Positions 7,629 through 15,158 are shown, numbered from the stretch's first letter. The stretch is 18,102 bases of DNA from Actinomycetes bacterium (GCA_021827225.1 JAKAXG010000015.1:1-18102); one strand, 5' to 3'. Translations and numbers: made by a program. The notes: generated by a model from the sequence alone, not told the origin.

Positions 7629-9371
7629 TCAGCGCCGGACGACCGGCAGCACCAGGCGCGAGGCCTGGTTCGGCCGGTGGTGGACCCGGTTGACGGCCTG
7701 GCGGATGTCGGCCATCGACTCCCGGGCGATCACCCCTCCGGTATTGGTGTTGCGGTCGAAGCGGGGGAAGTTGCTGCTGGACACCTCCAGGCGGATCCGG
7801 TGGCCGGCGGCGAAGACATTGGCGGTGGCCACCAGGTCAACCCGTATGCGGTACACCTGCTCCGGCTCGAGCGGCCGAGGATCCTCGTAGGAGTCGCGGT
7901 AGCGGGCCCTGATGATCCCGTCCGCCACGTTGACCGCTCGGCCGTCGGGGGCCACATCCACCAGCTTGGCCGTGAAGTCGGTGTCCACGGCCGACGAAGA
8001 AACGTAGAGCACCGCTTCTACCGGTCCCATGACCTGCACCGGCTGCGCCAGCGGCTCGGTGGTGTAGCAGAGCACGTCGGGCCGCCGCTCCACCGTCCGC
8101 TGGTCGCGCGGGCCGGCATTCGCCCCGATGAACAACCCGGGCAGGAAGGTGGCGCCGCCGGTGGTCGGCACCGGATTCCGGGGGTCGTAGAGGTAGACGT
8201 CCTCCGGTTCGTCTCCGGGTGCGTCGGTGGAGAGGGAGCCGTCTCCCTGCACCGTGTTGGCCCGCCCCGAGCTGTGCAGGTAGTAGTCCCGGAACTCGGT
8301 GCCGGGGACCGGCCAGTCGTCTTCCTGGCGCCATTCGTTGACGCCCATGACGAACAGGCTCACCGGCTTGTCGTCGGCCGCGCCGTTCTCCTCTCCTTTC
8401 AGCAACCAGTCGAACCACCGCAGCTGCAGCCCGGTGAGGTCGAAGGCGTCGGTTCCTCCCATCAACCCGAAGGACTCCTCGGGGAACCAGCCGGCGAGGG
8501 GGCCGTGGGCCCAGGGGCCGATGACCAACCGCTGGTGGCGCCGGGCGGCCTCCGAGCCGCCGTGGCGCTTCATGCCCTGGTAATTGGCAATGGTCCCGCC
8601 GAGGAACAGGTCGTACCATCCCCCCACGTTCAGCGCCGGGGCGGTGATGCGGTCCCAGGACTCCCGGGGAGCCGTCGCCTTCCAGTACCGGTCGTAGGAA
8701 GGATGGTCCAACCACTCGTAGTAGTAGGGCGCATAGTCCTTCAACTCCGGCACCTCCGCCAGGGGCAGACGCCGGTACAGGGTGTCGTTGGCGTCAATCG
8801 CGGAGACCAGCTCGGCGAACTCCTCGGGCTTGGCGGCACCGGCGCCCATGCGCCGGACGACCTCTCCCAGAGCCAGGGAGGACAGCGTCCAGTGCAGGTT
8901 GAACCCCAGCTGGAACGCCCCGCCCTGGTATGCCCAATTGTCGTAGTACTGGTCGGTGGTGACGAACGGGGCGATGGCCCGCAGTGCCGGCGGGGCCTCG
9001 GTGGCCGCCGTCCACTGGGTGGCCCCGAAGTAGGAGCCGCCGATCATGCCCACTGCCCCGCTGGACCACGGCTGGGACGCCGCCCACGCCACCGTGTCGG
9101 CACCGTCGCGGGCCTCGTCGAAGAACGGGTTGAACTCCCCCTCGGACGCGTACCGGCCGCGCGTGTCCTGGCAGACGATGGCATAGCCGGCCTGCACGCC
9201 GCGCATGACATCGAACCCGAAGTTGAGGAGGGAGTTGATCTCCTTGTTGTACGGAAGGCGCATCACCAGCGTGGGCCACGAGCCCGCCGCCTCGGGCCGA
9301 TAGACGTCGGTCGCCAATCGGACGCCGTCGCGCATGGCGATCTGCAGGCTCTTCTCCACCACGATGTTCAT
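7629..9371 (-). CDS. CocE/NonD-family serine hydrolase (X-Pro dipeptidyl-peptidase S15-like)
   Basis: This 580-aa alpha/beta hydrolase belongs to the family of cocaine esterase and S15 peptidases, which cleave esters, acyl groups or X-Pro peptides. The catalytic set is complete: nucleophile Ser113 in GGSYFG (111-116), Asp254 in GGWYDLF, His289 in GPWAHG, and the oxyanion tyrosine Tyr41 in RLPYNK. The C-terminal half (about 335-578) matches the jelly-roll domain of the family and includes RIRLEVSSSNFPRFDRN. The length agrees with CocE. There is no signal peptide, so it is probably cytoplasmic. The ATG at 9371 is preceded by GAGAGGGGGG about 7 nt upstream. It lies 87 nt downstream of prcA on the same strand, with a possible promoter of its own, so a link to the proteasome is unproven. 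The substrate cannot be named. Confidence 0.9.
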   Translation of the reverse strand: MNIVVEKSLQIAMRDGVRLATDVYRPEAAGSWPTLVMRLPYNKEINSLLNFGFDVMRGVQAGYAIVCQDTRGRYASEGEFNPFFDEARDGADTVAWAASQPWSSGAVGMIGGSYFGATQWTAATEAPPALRAIAPFVTTDQYYDNWAYQGGAFQLGFNLHWTLSSLALGEVVRRMGAGAAKPEEFAELVSAIDANDTLYRRLPLAEVPELKDYAPYYYEWLDHPSYDRYWKATAPRESWDRITAPALNVGGWYDLFLGGTIANYQGMKRHGGSEAARRHQRLVIGPWAHGPLAGWFPEESFGLMGGTDAFDLTGLQLRWFDWLLKGEENGAADDKPVSLFVMGVNEWRQEDDWPVPGTEFRDYYLHSSGRANTVQGDGSLSTDAPGDEPEDVYLYDPRNPVPTTGGATFLPGLFIGANAGPRDQRTVERRPDVLCYTTEPLAQPVQVMGPVEAVLYVSSSAVDTDFTAKLVDVAPDGRAVNVADGIIRARYRDSYEDPRPLEPEQVYRIRVDLVATANVFAAGHRIRLEVSSSNFPRFDRNTNTGGVIARESMADIRQAVNRVHHRPNQASRLVLPVVRR

Positions 9372-9422
9372 GGCGGCCCCCCTCTCGGTTGTCAGGGAGC
9401 GGTCCGCAGCTCCCCGACAACC

Positions 9423-9450
9423 AGAATATTCAAAAGAGGGGCGGGCACAA
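9423..9450 (-). promoter_or_regulatory. Candidate promoter of the CocE-type hydrolase gene
   Basis: On the minus strand TTGTGC and TATTCT are separated by 16 nt. The -10 box lies inside an AATATTCTGG element that is repeated before the alcohol dehydrogenase gene and inside the 8-nt palindrome GAATATTC. The -35 box is a poor match. Confidence 0.3.
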
Positions 9451-9454
9451 CCCG

Positions 9455-9468
9455 GCCGTCAGGACGGC
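9455..9468 (-). terminator. Small hairpin on the prcA stop codon
   Basis: GCCGT and ACGGC with a 4-nt loop straddle the prcA TGA (9461-9459). A CTTTTG run follows about 20 nt later. The stem is short, so this is a weak candidate for the end of the proteasome operon. Confidence 0.25.
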
Positions 9469-10151
9469 TGGGGGGAGGAGGCCAGCGCCTCGGCCACCTC
9501 GGCGTCGTCGAGGCGCCGGAACGCCCGCCGGCCGTTGGTCCGGGCCAGGACCGCCACCTCGAGGTCGGCGGCCACCGGCTCGCGGTCTCCGGTCAGCGCC
9601 CGGGCGGCGCGGCGTACGATCTCCTGCAGCGACCAGTCCGGCGAGAAGCCCTCCTGGAGCCGGGCGGAGATCGACTCGGCTTCGCCGCCGAGCACGGTGT
9701 AGCGGTCCTCGTCGACCACCGAGCCGTCGTAGAGGATGTGGAACAGCTGGTCGGTCCCGTGCTCGGGGCCCACCTCGGCGACGAGTATCTCCACCTCGAG
9801 CGGCTTCAGCTCGTGGGTGAAGACGTTGCCCATGTACTGGGCGTAGAGGTTGGCCAGCGACCGGGCGTCGACGTCCTCGCGGCTGAACTGGTACCCCTTG
9901 ACGTCGGCGTGCTGGACGCCGGCCCTCCGCAGGGAGTCGAACTCGTTGTAGCGGCCCACCCCGGCGAAGGCGATGCGGTCGTAGATCTCGCTGACCTTGT
10001 GCAGGCTCTTGGACTGGTTCTCGGCGCAGATGAGGATGCCGTCGGCGTAGACGGCGGCGACCAGCGGGCGGCCCCGGGCGATGTTCTTCCGGGCGAAGTC
10101 CGCCTTGTCCTTCATGAACTGCTCGGGAGCGACGTAGAAGGGCATGCTCAT
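9459..10151 (-). CDS. prcA: 20S proteasome alpha subunit
   Basis: This 230-aa protein forms the outer alpha rings of the bacterial 20S proteasome; its N-terminus gates the pore and its ring surface accepts the C-terminus of the Mpa ATPase. It matches actinobacterial PrcA throughout: an N-terminus MSMPFYVAPEQ like the gating peptide of mycobacterial PrcA, then KNIARGRPLVA, ENQSKSLHKVSEIYDR, FNEFDSLRR-type and EVEILVAEV-type segments, and a C-terminus LEVAVLARTNGRRAFRRL. It has no N-terminal catalytic Thr, as expected for an alpha subunit. It is slightly shorter than the mycobacterial protein, mainly in the C-terminal tail. The ATG overlaps the prcB stop by 4 nt (ATGA, 10151-10148), which suggests coupled, equal synthesis of the two core subunits. 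An internal ATG at 10145 is a less likely start. Confidence 0.95.
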   Translation of the reverse strand: MSMPFYVAPEQFMKDKADFARKNIARGRPLVAAVYADGILICAENQSKSLHKVSEIYDRIAFAGVGRYNEFDSLRRAGVQHADVKGYQFSREDVDARSLANLYAQYMGNVFTHELKPLEVEILVAEVGPEHGTDQLFHILYDGSVVDEDRYTVLGGEAESISARLQEGFSPDWSLQEIVRRAARALTGDREPVAADLEVAVLARTNGRRAFRRLDDAEVAEALASSPQPS

Positions 10152-10945
10152 GACAGGCTCTCCCCGCTGCTCACGACGGCCGCGAAGCGCTCGGCCACTT
10201 CCTCCGTGGCCAGGTACTCGAAACCCCCGCTGGTGATGGTGGCCACCGTCGGGTAGATGCCCCGCACGGCGTCCGGGCCGCCGGTGGCGGAGTCCTCGTC
10301 GGCGGCGTTCCAGAGAGCCCGCACGGCCAGCTCGACCGCCTCGTCGCGGGCCAGATCGGGTCGCCAGCCCAGCTTCACCGTGGTGCGGGCGTCCCGGCCC
10401 CCTGAGCCGTCGGCGTGGAAGTCGGTCTCCTCGTACCGACCGCCGGTCGGGTCGTAGGAGTAGATGCGTCCCACCCCCCGGCGCACGTCGAAGCCGGCGA
10501 AGAGGGGGACGACCACGAAGCCCTGCATGGCCATGCCCAGGTTGGACCGCACCATCTGCGAAAGCTGGTTGGCCTTGCCCTCCAGGCTCAGGGCCGATCC
10601 CTCCACCTTCTCGTAGTGCTCCAGCTGGAGCTGGAACAGCTTCACCATCTCCATGGCCGGGCCGGCGGCGCCGGCGATGGCCACCCCGCTGTGCCGGTCG
10701 GCCGGGTGCACCTTGTCCATGGCCCGGTGGGCGATGGACGAACCGGCGGTGGCCCGCCGGTCACCGGCCATCACCACGCCGTCGGCGTAGCGCAGGGCCA
10801 CGATGGTGGTGCCGTGCCGGATTTCGAACGGCGCGGTCTGGGCGGATCCGGCGATCGGGAGGAAAGGGTCTAGACCGACCCGCCGCAGCACATCGGTGAA
10901 GCTGGGTCCCGGCGCCTCGGTCGGGTCGAACATGGGGAGGCTCAT
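10148..10945 (-). CDS. prcB: 20S proteasome beta subunit (catalytic), with propeptide
   Basis: This is the proteolytic subunit of the core. With the ATG at 10945 it has 265 aa: a 45-residue propeptide including PSFTDVLRR, then autocleavage at HG/TTIVAL, leaving a mature protein of 220 aa. In mature numbering the catalytic Thr1, Asp17 (GDRRAT) and Lys33 (MDKV) are all present. The ending DEDSATGGPDAVRGIYPT is typical of PrcB. The frame continues to a GTG at 11026 that overlaps pup, but that adds a Pro/Arg-rich stretch encoded partly by a strong hairpin, and its ribosome site would be too close. The ATG gives a propeptide like that of mycobacterial PrcB. It lies 70 nt downstream of pup and overlaps prcA by 4 nt. 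Confidence 0.94.
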   Translation of the reverse strand: MSLPMFDPTEAPGPSFTDVLRRVGLDPFLPIAGSAQTAPFEIRHGTTIVALRYADGVVMAGDRRATAGSSIAHRAMDKVHPADRHSGVAIAGAAGPAMEMVKLFQLQLEHYEKVEGSALSLEGKANQLSQMVRSNLGMAMQGFVVVPLFAGFDVRRGVGRIYSYDPTGGRYEETDFHADGSGGRDARTTVKLGWRPDLARDEAVELAVRALWNAADEDSATGGPDAVRGIYPTVATITSGGFEYLATEEVAERFAAVVSSGESLS

Positions 10946-10996
10946 AGATGCCGGCACCCTACCCACACCGGGAGGCGGTCGGGACTCTGAGCGGAC

Positions 10997-11017
10997 GAGC
11001 GGCCCGACGGGCCGCTC
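10997..11017 (-). terminator. Perfect 9-bp hairpin on the pup stop codon (attenuator or RNA-stability element)
   Basis: GAGCGGCCC (10997-11005) and GGGCCGCTC (11009-11017) form a perfect stem with a 3-nt loop. On the minus strand it begins within the pup stop codon (11018-11016) and lies before the prcB start. No T-run follows. It could terminate part of the transcripts or protect the 3' end of a pup message, giving more Pup than PrcB and PrcA. Confidence 0.5.
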
Positions 11018-11213
11018 ACTCGCCACCCTTCTGGACGTAGCTACGGACGAACTCCTCGGCGTTCTCCTCGAGGACCTCGTCGATCTCGTCGAGGAGATCG
11101 TCGAGCTCGGCCTTGAGCTCCTCGCCCTTCTTGTTGGTCGTCGGGACCTCTTCGACCGCGGCTTCCTCGCTGCGAGCCGGCGCCGACTTCTTGATCTGTT
11201 CTCGCTCTGCCAT
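11016..11213 (-). CDS. pup: Prokaryotic ubiquitin-like protein Pup
   Basis: This 65-aa protein is the tag that is linked through its C-terminal Glu to lysines of target proteins and then threaded into Mpa. It is acidic and Lys-rich, without Cys, with a predicted helical part (about 31-57, [20 protein letters not shown]) that matches the Mpa-binding segment, and it ends ...YVQKGGE. The C-terminal residue is Glu already (codon GAG before TGA), so the Gln-to-Glu deamidation that Dop performs in mycobacteria is not needed. The ATG is preceded on the minus strand by AAAGGAAGAGG, about 8 nt away. It starts 17 nt after the dop stop. The ligase that attaches Pup (PafA) is not in this window. Confidence 0.95.
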   Translation of the reverse strand: MAEREQIKKSAPARSEEAAVEEVPTTNKKGEELKAELDDLLDEIDEVLEENAEEFVRSYVQKGGE

Positions 11214-11230
11214 TTCTTGTGCCTCTTCCT

Positions 11231-12730
11231 TTACGAGCCCAGGCGCTCGAGCAGTTCGGCTGGACTGGACACGCTAGTCAGCAATTCTTCGACATGGGCC
11301 CGGGTACCTCTTAGCGGCTCCATCATGGGGACTCGCCGCAGGGGGTCGCCTCCGAGATCGAAGACCAGCGAGTCCCAGTTGGCGGCGGCGATGGCCGACG
11401 CCCACCGTTGCAGGCACTTGCCCCGGAAATAGGCCCGGGTGCTCTCGGGCGGCTCGGTGACGGCCCGGCGCACCTCGTCGGGGTCCAGGAGCCGCTCCAT
11501 GCCCAGCCGGGCGGACAGCGACCGGGCCGGATTGACATCGTGGTACTGGAGATCCATGGCCGCCAGCTTGGGGTCCTGCCAGGAGAGCCCGTGGCGCTCC
11601 CGGTAGGCGTTCACCAGCCGGTACTTGGCCACCCAGTCGAGTTGGTTGGCGAGGGACATGGGGTCGGACTCCAGGGCGCTGAGAGTGGATTCCCAGCGCC
11701 GCAGGATGTCATACCCCACCTTCTCGCCACCGATCGCCTCAAAGCCCACGTCCTCGGTGTACTTCTTGGCCAGGTCGAGGTGCTCCCACTGGATCTCCAG
11801 AGCGGTCATGGTGCGCCCGTCGGCCATCTCGAGCGGTTCCCGCAGGTCCAGGTCGTACGACACCCGGCGCATGGCGGCCACCGGGGCCTGCATCGCGAAG
11901 TCCCGGTTGGCGCGGGCGAACCAGTCGTCCTCGATCATGGCCAGCACCAGGGCGGTGGTCCCGACCTTCAAGAAGTTGGCGACCTCGGACATGTTGGCGT
12001 CGCCGACGATGACGTGCAGCCGGCGGTACTTGTGGGCGTCGCAGTGCGGCTCGTCGCGGGTGTTGACGATGGGCCGCTTGAGCGTCGTCTCGAGGCCCAC
12101 CTCCTCCTCGAAGAAGTCGGCCCGCTGGGTGATCTGGAACTTGACGTCGTGGCGCGACCCGGAGGGGGCCTCGGAGCCCACCTTGCCGGCCCCCGTGAAG
12201 ATCTGGCGGGACACGAAGTGCGGCATGACGTGGCTGACAATCCGGGAAAAAGGTACGGCCCGGTCCATCAGGTAGTTCTCGTGGGTGCCGTAGGAGTTGC
12301 CCTTGCCGTCGGAGTTGTTCTTCAACACCACCAGGCTCTGGCCGGGCGGAAGCGCCCGGCTGGCCGCCTGGATGGAGTCGGCCAGGATCAGCTCCCCCGC
12401 CTTGTCGTAGCGGATGGCCTCGTAGACATTGGCGCACTCGGGGGTGGAGTACTCGGGGTGGGCGTGGTCGACGTAGTAGCGGGCGCCGTTGGTCAGCACC
12501 GCGTTCACCAGGTGGGTCTCGACCTCGGGGGGCATGGATCCCTCCCGGGCGAAGCCCCGGGCGTCGCGTCCGGGGGATTCGTCCTCGAAGTCCCACCCGA
12601 CCTTGCGGTTCAGCTCGGCCACGTAGGCGTTGATCAACGTGGAGGAGGCGGCGATGGGATTGGGGTCCGCGGAACCGCGGATGATGATCCCGTACTCGGT
12701 CTCCATACCGAGCACCTTCACGATGGCCAC
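11231..12730 (-). CDS. dop: Depupylase Dop (PafA/Dop carboxylate-amine ligase-like family)
   Basis: Dop removes Pup from tagged proteins and, where Pup ends in Gln, also deamidates it. The 499-aa protein starts [15 protein letters not shown] with the metal-binding ETEYG motif. Evidence for Dop rather than the ligase PafA is the inserted Dop-loop (about 30-60, including [15 protein letters not shown]) and [14 protein letters not shown], with Asp88 matching the catalytic Asp of Dop. Further family segments are [56 protein letters not shown] and the C-terminal [14 protein letters not shown] and [12 protein letters not shown]. The start is GTG at 12730, with AGGAG six nucleotides upstream. A 144-nt structured gap separates it from mpa, and pup follows after 17 nt. 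With Pup already ending in Glu, the main role is probably tag removal and Pup recycling. Confidence 0.95.
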   Translation of the reverse strand: MAIVKVLGMETEYGIIIRGSADPNPIAASSTLINAYVAELNRKVGWDFEDESPGRDARGFAREGSMPPEVETHLVNAVLTNGARYYVDHAHPEYSTPECANVYEAIRYDKAGELILADSIQAASRALPPGQSLVVLKNNSDGKGNSYGTHENYLMDRAVPFSRIVSHVMPHFVSRQIFTGAGKVGSEAPSGSRHDVKFQITQRADFFEEEVGLETTLKRPIVNTRDEPHCDAHKYRRLHVIVGDANMSEVANFLKVGTTALVLAMIEDDWFARANRDFAMQAPVAAMRRVSYDLDLREPLEMADGRTMTALEIQWEHLDLAKKYTEDVGFEAIGGEKVGYDILRRWESTLSALESDPMSLANQLDWVAKYRLVNAYRERHGLSWQDPKLAAMDLQYHDVNPARSLSARLGMERLLDPDEVRRAVTEPPESTRAYFRGKCLQRWASAIAAANWDSLVFDLGGDPLRRVPMMEPLRGTRAHVEELLTSVSSPAELLERLGS

Positions 12731-12736
12731 GACGTG

Positions 12737-12741
12737 CTCCT
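12737..12741 (-). promoter_or_regulatory. Ribosome binding site of dop
   Basis: AGGAG on the minus strand, six nucleotides before the GTG at 12730, selects this start over the in-frame GTG and ATG codons that follow. The surrounding GGAGCAC is repeated 16 nt further upstream (around 12752-12758). Confidence 0.6.
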
Positions 12742-12753
12742 GGAGTCGGGGTG

Positions 12754-12788
12754 CTCCCGGACGAGGGCCGCGCCGGGAGGCGTCTCCC
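12754..12788 (-). promoter_or_regulatory. Competing stem-loops in the dop leader
   Basis: CCGGGAG at 12773-12779 can pair with CTCCCGG at 12754-12760 (7 bp, 12-nt loop) or, through GGGAG, with CTCCC at 12784-12788 (5 bp, 4-nt loop). The two folds exclude each other and lie just upstream of the dop ribosome site. A regulatory switch is possible but unproven; GC-rich DNA gives such pairs readily. Confidence 0.25.
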
Positions 12789-12807
12789 CCGAAAACAACA
12801 ACGACGT

Positions 12808-12835
12808 GGTCGGCTGATGCAGCACCGAGCCGACC
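12808..12835 (-). terminator. Hairpin with T-rich tail between mpa and dop
   Basis: GGTCGGCT (12808-12815) and AGCCGACC (12828-12835) form a perfect 8-bp stem with a 12-nt loop, about 40 nt after the mpa stop. On the minus strand it is followed by ACGTCGTTGTTGTTTTC, the most T-rich stretch nearby. This resembles an intrinsic terminator or attenuator dividing mpa from dop-pup-prcBA. Confidence 0.5.
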
Positions 12836-12874
12836 TTATCCTTGTCCGGGGGGGTAGCGGGTGACTCGGAGGGA

Positions 12875-14647
12875 CTAGAGATACTGACCCGTCGTGACCC
12901 GCTCGATGGACCGCCCACCGGTGGTCTCGTCCCCTTGGGACATGATCGTACGGATGTAGACGATCCGCTCGCCCTTCTTGCCGGAGATCTTCGCCCAGTC
13001 GTCGGGGTTGGTGGTGTTGGGCAGGTCCTCGTGCTCCTTGTACTCCTGGCGGATCGAGTCGAGCAGGTCCTGGGTGCAGATGCCGGGGCTGTCCCCGGCG
13101 ATCACCCGCTTGATCGCCAGCTTCTTGGCCCGGCGGACGATGTTCTCGATCATGGCCCCGGACGCGAAGTCCTTGTAGTACATGATCTCCTTGTCACCGT
13201 TCTGGTAGGTGACCTCGAGGAACTGGTTGTTCTCGTCGTCGCGGTACATCTCGGCGACGGTCCGTTCGATCATCACCTGGACGGCCTTGTCGCGGTCACC
13301 GCCGCCCAGTTCGGCGACCTCGCCGGCGTCGAGGGGCAGGTCGGGGGTCAGGTAGCGGGCGAAGATCTGCTGCGCGGCGTCCTTGTCGGGGCGTTCGATC
13401 TTGATCTTCACGTCGAGGCGGCCGGGCCGCAGGATGGCCGGGTCGATCAGGTCCTCCCGGTTGGAGGCCCCGATGACGATCACGTTGCGCAGGGTCTCGA
13501 CGCCGTCGATCTCGGCCAGCAGCTGCGGGACGATCGTCGACTCCATGTCCGAGCTGATCCCGGTCCCCCGGGTGCGGAACAGCGAGTCCATCTCGTCGAA
13601 GAAGACGATGACGGGCACGCCCTCCTCGCTCTTCTCCCGGGCCCGCTGGAACACCAGCCGGATCTGGCGCTCGGTCTCACCGACGTACTTGTTGAGCAGC
13701 TCCGGACCCTTGATGTTCAAGAAGTAGCTCCGGGCCGCCTTGTCCCCTGTGGCCTCGGAGACCTTCTTGGCCAGGGAGTTGGCGACCGCCTTGGCGATGA
13801 GGGTCTTCCCGCACCCGGGGGGGCCGTAGAGGAGGATGCCCTTGGGGGCGGGCAGCTTGTGCTCGACGAAGAGGTCACGGTGGAGGAAGGGCAGCTCGAC
13901 GGCGTCGGTGATGGCCTCGATCTGGTTGTCGAGGCCGCCGACGTCGGCGTAGGAGATGTCGGGGACCTCCTCGAGGACCAGCTCCTCCACCTCGGGCCGG
14001 GGCAGCTTCTCGAGGAGCAGCCCGGTGCGGGAGTCCATGAGCAGCGAGTCGCCGGCCCGCAGCCGGACGCCCTCGAGGCTGTCGGCCAGCTCCACCACCC
14101 GCTCCTCGTCGGCGCGGCCCACGATCACGGCCCGGCCGTCGTCGAGCAGCTCCTTCAGGGTCACGATCTCCCCCGACTTCTCGCCGGAACGGGCGAGCAC
14201 CACGTTCAGCGATTCGTTGAGAACCACCTCGGCGCCGCGGCGCAGATCGCTGCTCTCCCCGGCCAGCTCCGGGTGAAGGGCGACGCGCATCTTGCGCCCT
14301 CCGGAGAAGACGTCCACCGTGCCGTCGTCATTGCGGCCGAGGAAGGTGCCGTACGCCGACGGTGGCTGCGTCAGCTTGTCGACCTCCTCGCGCAGAGCGG
14401 CGATGTGCTCGCGCGCTTCACGCAGAGTGAAGGTCAGGCGCTCGTTCTGCGAGATCGCCTGCTGGAGCTGCCCCTTGGTCTCGAGGAGCTTCTCCTCGAG
14501 CGTGCGGACCCGCTTGGGGCCCTCCTGCATCCGGCGGCGGAGGGCCATGAGCTCGTCCTCGAGGGCGCTGGCGTGCGCCCGCAGATCCGCCAGCTCGCTG
14601 GCCGGGTCCCGGTCTTCGAGTTCACCGTCGAATGGAGAGTTGCTCAA
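12875..14647 (-). CDS. mpa: Proteasome-associated AAA+ ATPase Mpa/ARC
   Basis: This hexameric unfoldase recognises Pup through its N-terminal coiled coils and feeds substrates into the 20S core. With the TTG start at 14647 it has 590 aa: coiled coil (about 17-94), OB-fold interdomain (about 96-225), then the AAA+ module with Walker A GPPGCGKT (275-282), Walker B VIVFFDE (346-352), sensor segment GASN (393-396) and arginine-finger region ILRPGR (405-410). The C-terminus is GQYL, the penultimate-Tyr tail that docks into the alpha ring and is identical to mycobacterial Mpa. Start choice: TTG at 14647 has GAGGTG four nucleotides upstream; a GTG at 14689 in frame adds 14 residues with a poorer ribosome site. 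It is first in the proteasome cluster and divergent from the ferredoxin gene across about 250 nt. No clear promoter for it was seen. Confidence 0.94.
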   Translation of the reverse strand: MSNSPFDGELEDRDPASELADLRAHASALEDELMALRRRMQEGPKRVRTLEEKLLETKGQLQQAISQNERLTFTLREAREHIAALREEVDKLTQPPSAYGTFLGRNDDGTVDVFSGGRKMRVALHPELAGESSDLRRGAEVVLNESLNVVLARSGEKSGEIVTLKELLDDGRAVIVGRADEERVVELADSLEGVRLRAGDSLLMDSRTGLLLEKLPRPEVEELVLEEVPDISYADVGGLDNQIEAITDAVELPFLHRDLFVEHKLPAPKGILLYGPPGCGKTLIAKAVANSLAKKVSEATGDKAARSYFLNIKGPELLNKYVGETERQIRLVFQRAREKSEEGVPVIVFFDEMDSLFRTRGTGISSDMESTIVPQLLAEIDGVETLRNVIVIGASNREDLIDPAILRPGRLDVKIKIERPDKDAAQQIFARYLTPDLPLDAGEVAELGGGDRDKAVQVMIERTVAEMYRDDENNQFLEVTYQNGDKEIMYYKDFASGAMIENIVRRAKKLAIKRVIAGDSPGICTQDLLDSIRQEYKEHEDLPNTTNPDDWAKISGKKGERIVYIRTIMSQGDETTGGRSIERVTTGQYL

Positions 14648-14651
14648 GGGG

Positions 14652-14657
14652 CACCTC
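14652..14657 (-). promoter_or_regulatory. Ribosome binding site supporting the TTG start of mpa
   Basis: GAGGTG on the minus strand ends four nucleotides before TTG (14647-14645). It favours this start over the in-frame GTG codons at 14659 and 14689. Confidence 0.45.
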
Positions 14658-14812
14658 ACAGTCAGATTGCCGTCCACCGCTTCGGGCACGGACGTGGGCA
14701 GTCTCCGCTTCAGCGGCGACCAATGGGGTGGAACTTACCCCCTACCCCGCCGTACCTGCAGACCAATCCCCGGAAGGTCGCGAGGTGATTTTCACAGCGG
14801 TGGTCGCGATAA

Positions 14813-14842
14813 TTGACAGCGTTTCCCGGCCATCGGTACCGT
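14813..14842 (+). promoter_or_regulatory. Predicted promoter of the ferredoxin gene
   Basis: A perfect TTGACA (14813-14818) is followed after 18 nt by TACCGT (14837-14842), which fits the TANNNT -10 pattern of actinobacterial housekeeping promoters. It would give a leader of about 50 nt before the ferredoxin ATG. Confidence 0.5.
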
Positions 14843-14898
14843 CGGGCGATAGGATTGAGTCGAACTGACAACTGTCGAATGCGAGGCGAGTCACAGCG

Positions 14899-15132
14899 AT
14901 GAAGGTTTGGATCGACCAGGATCTCTGCACCGGAGACGGTCTCTGCGAGGAGATCGCCCCTGCAGTCTTCACGCTTCTCGACGACGGGCTCTCCTACGTC
15001 AAGGAGGGTGACAAGGTGTTCGACAACCCCGGCGGCCACGAGGGCCTGGCCGTCGTGCCCGACGGCATGGAGGACGCCACCCGCGAGGCGGCCGAGGAGT
15101 GCCCCGGGGAGTGCATCTTCATCGAGGAGTAG
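14899..15132 (+). CDS. Small [3Fe-4S]/[4Fe-4S] ferredoxin
   Basis: This 77-aa acidic electron carrier begins MKVWIDQDLCTGDGLC. The four cysteines are Cys10, Cys16, Cys68 and Cys72. The spacing CTGDGLC, with Asp at the middle position where [4Fe-4S] proteins have Cys, together with Cys68-Pro69, is typical of the single-cluster [3Fe-4S] ferredoxins that serve P450s and other actinobacterial enzymes; Cys72 is an extra cysteine close to the cluster. The ATG is preceded by GCGAGGCGAG. It is divergent from mpa and convergent with marP. A ferredoxin beside the proteasome ATPase is, as I recall, also seen in streptomycetes, but its partner enzyme is not known from this window. Confidence 0.9.
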   Translation: MKVWIDQDLCTGDGLCEEIAPAVFTLLDDGLSYVKEGDKVFDNPGGHEGLAVVPDGMEDATREAAEECPGECIFIEE

Positions 15133-15158
15133 CCTGCCTCACCCACCGGTGAGGCAGG
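15133..15158. terminator. Bidirectional hairpin terminator shared by the ferredoxin and marP genes
   Basis: CCTGCCTCACC (15133-15143) and GGTGAGGCAGG (15148-15158) form a perfect 11-bp stem with a 4-nt loop. It begins directly after the ferredoxin stop (TAG, 15130-15132) and covers the marP stop (15141-15139) and its last codons. This is the strongest hairpin in the window and fits termination from both sides, although neither side has a long T-run. Confidence 0.7.

Noticed and set aside
7677..10256. 859-codon open frame on the plus strand
   Set aside because: It is antisense to the CocE-type hydrolase and prcA/prcB, with the Gly/Val/Asp/His-rich composition expected of a shadow frame in GC-rich DNA.
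10946..11026. GTG 11026 as the start of prcB, overlapping pup
   Set aside because: The added 27 residues are Pro/Arg-rich and partly encoded by a strong hairpin; the ribosome site would be too close, and ATG 10945 gives a normal propeptide.
11408..12817. 469-codon open frame on the plus strand
   Set aside because: It is antisense to dop, has no recognisable domain, and is a composition artefact.
12842..14788. 648-codon open frame on the plus strand
   Set aside because: It is antisense to mpa and shows only shadow-frame composition (Asp, Val, Leu, Gly repeats). Mpa is certain from its motifs.
14860..14879. LexA (SOS box)-like palindrome between mpa and the ferredoxin gene
   Set aside because: The arms TCGAAC and TGTCGAA are spaced by 7 nt and do not match the TCGAAC-N4-GTTCGA pattern of actinobacterial LexA. 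It may still be an imperfect operator, but no regulator can be named.
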